This document shows, piece after piece, positions 43,375 to 44,320 of a DNA stretch of 44,320 bases. The position numbers and the translations under genes were made by a program. Numbering within the stretch: the stretch's first letter is position 1; each line of letters starts with the position of its first letter. A model generated the notes under the pieces. The model did not search any database. It saw only the letters and a program-made list of their open reading frames with translations, and had not been told where the DNA came from. This DNA is from an uncultured Burkholderiales Genera incertae sedis bacterium (lineage in GTDB: Bacteria; Pseudomonadota; Gammaproteobacteria; Burkholderiales; Eutrophovitaceae), in NCBI GenBank assembly GCA_905478365.1, contig CAJQIK010000057.1, positions 1 through 44,320 of the forward strand. Reading direction: 5' to 3'.

Positions 43375-44244
43375 TCAGGCGGGATCTCCAGCAACCGTTG
43401 TGCGTCTCATATCCCGTTTTTCTTTGGTATCTTCAAACCGTGTTGCTCGATGCATTGTGCGTCGGTTATCCCACATTACTAAATCGTAACGTTTCCATTG
43501 GTGCGTGTAGACATATTCTCTTTGCGTAGCCATTTCAGTCAGTTCCTCAAGAAGTAACTTAGCTTCTGTCACTGGCCAGTTGACAATACGACCAGCATGT
43601 GACGCGAGAAATAATGATTTTCGTCCCGTTGCGGGATGCTTTCGAACTAAAGGCTGAAGGACTGGCTTAAAATCTTCTTTTTCTTGCTCGGTAAAGTAGT
43701 CCATGCCGAGTCGAGCGCGAGAGTGCATCAGTGAATGTTCGCATTGCAGATCCGCGATTAACTCTTTCATTTCTGACGTTAGATTTTCATAAGGTGAATG
43801 CATGTCCGCGTATTGGGTATCGCCCCCTTTCGCCGGAATTTCTCTGGCTGACAATAGTGAATACCGAGCTGGATTAGGGCGAAAGGAGCTATCAGAATGC
43901 CATATGCGATTCCCTAAATTAAAGATTCTTTGTCTTGATTCTTGTTCATGTACTTCATCATTTTTATTTAGATTTGATATGTCAGAAAACATGTTGGATA
44001 GTCTGCGATCCTCTTGCTTCGTTATGTTATTTTTATTGTTCGCAATCTCTATCTCTCCGAAATATCGGCTGAATACTACTTGTTGTTCATCAGTAAACTC
44101 TTGATCTCGGAAAACTAAAATGCCGTGTCGATCGATTAAGCTTTGCAGCTCCGATTGTATTTCTGCTGTCAATGGCTCAGTGATGTTTACCCCCGTTACT
44201 TCTGCCACAAATAGAGGATGCATTTTTTTTACGTTTAGTGCCAT
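43375..44244 (-). CDS. TauD/TfdA-family alpha-ketoglutarate-dependent dioxygenase
   Basis: The product is 289 aa. Iron ligands are H116 and D118 in WHSDSSF and H265 in WDNRRTMHRATRF; the arginine cluster after it (KRDMRRTT) binds 2-oxoglutarate. Several strings (HSDSSFRPNPARYSLLSA, GGDTQYADM, YDLVMWDNR) resemble TfdA, the 2,4-D/alpha-ketoglutarate dioxygenase, more than TauD. Many TfdA-like enzymes act on other ether or sulfonate compounds, so the substrate is open. AAGGAA before the ATG supports the start. Confidence 0.9.
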   Translation of the reverse strand: MALNVKKMHPLFVAEVTGVNITEPLTAEIQSELQSLIDRHGILVFRDQEFTDEQQVVFSRYFGEIEIANNKNNITKQEDRRLSNMFSDISNLNKNDEVHEQESRQRIFNLGNRIWHSDSSFRPNPARYSLLSAREIPAKGGDTQYADMHSPYENLTSEMKELIADLQCEHSLMHSRARLGMDYFTEQEKEDFKPVLQPLVRKHPATGRKSLFLASHAGRIVNWPVTEAKLLLEELTEMATQREYVYTHQWKRYDLVMWDNRRTMHRATRFEDTKEKRDMRRTTVAGDPA

Positions 44245-44320
44245 AAATAATTCCTTTTTGGAAATATCAGTTCGGTTTTTCTTTTTTAAGTCATTAATGA
44301 AATCCTGTGACCGAGTCGGC

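Noticed and set aside
43362-43375. ATATTT-TG-AAATAT as a terminator between the convergent last genes
   Set aside because: Only A-T pairs in a six-base stem with a two-base loop; too weak to be a terminator.
1-44320. Defence island, prophage or integrative element
   Set aside because: No integrase, transposase, toxin-antitoxin, restriction or phage genes; gene order is largely that of a Burkholderiales chromosome.

Overview
This window reads as chromosomal DNA of a low-GC betaproteobacterium, most likely order Burkholderiales. The evidence is gene order and family type. The trxA-rho-rpmE block has a helicase/nuclease pair beside it. The run CobD-like / rsgA / pterin dehydratase / M48 protease / orn is a Burkholderiales-style neighbourhood. 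The Rho, BktB, PhaM and phasin sequences are also of beta type. A free-living, perhaps aquatic, lifestyle is only a guess from the AT-rich bases and compact gene spacing. I saw no tRNA or rRNA gene, transposase, integrase, phage gene or CRISPR array.

Left part (1-13.4 kb). The window opens inside a Lys/Ala/Pro-repeat (histone H1-like) gene with a terminator. Next come a secreted DUF302 protein, a DUF2946-type protein divergent from a glutathione S-transferase, and dusA. An SDR dehydrogenase and an FAH-family hydrolase form an operon divergent from a UxaA/GarD-family dehydratase. These three together look like a non-phosphorylative acid-sugar pathway. Running on from the dehydratase are phaM (PHA granule regulator), a GNAT acetyltransferase and a full-length maeB. 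A small lipoprotein-like gene, a Nudix CoA pyrophosphatase, ybaK, a membrane-anchored HtrA protease and an unusual crotonase follow.

Centre (13.5-27.3 kb) is mostly housekeeping: CobD/CbiB-like membrane protein, rsgA, pterin-4a-carbinolamine dehydratase, M48 protease, orn, pgi, phasin, bktB, hslR, hslO, a GT39-like membrane glycosyltransferase, rpmE, rho, trxA and fdxA. PhaM, phasin and BktB together imply polyhydroxyalkanoate storage. The phasin gene has a good promoter followed by a palindrome in operator position.

Right part (27.3-44.3 kb). An AddB-like nuclease and an AddA-like helicase-nuclease overlap in one operon. A minus-strand series follows: SDR, D-aminoacylase-type amidohydrolase, an HtrA-like protein that has lost all three catalytic residues, OxyR with both redox cysteines, a histidine-box fatty acid hydroxylase and a second full-length maeB. 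The window ends with a cold-shock gene, an acyl-CoA synthetase and a TfdA/TauD-type dioxygenase.

The observations most worth following are the pseudo-HtrA operon, the dehydratase-dehydrogenase-hydrolase cluster with an inverted repeat in its shared promoter region, the paired maeB genes, and the candidate phasin operator. I found no clear evidence of a wholly new defence or mobile system.
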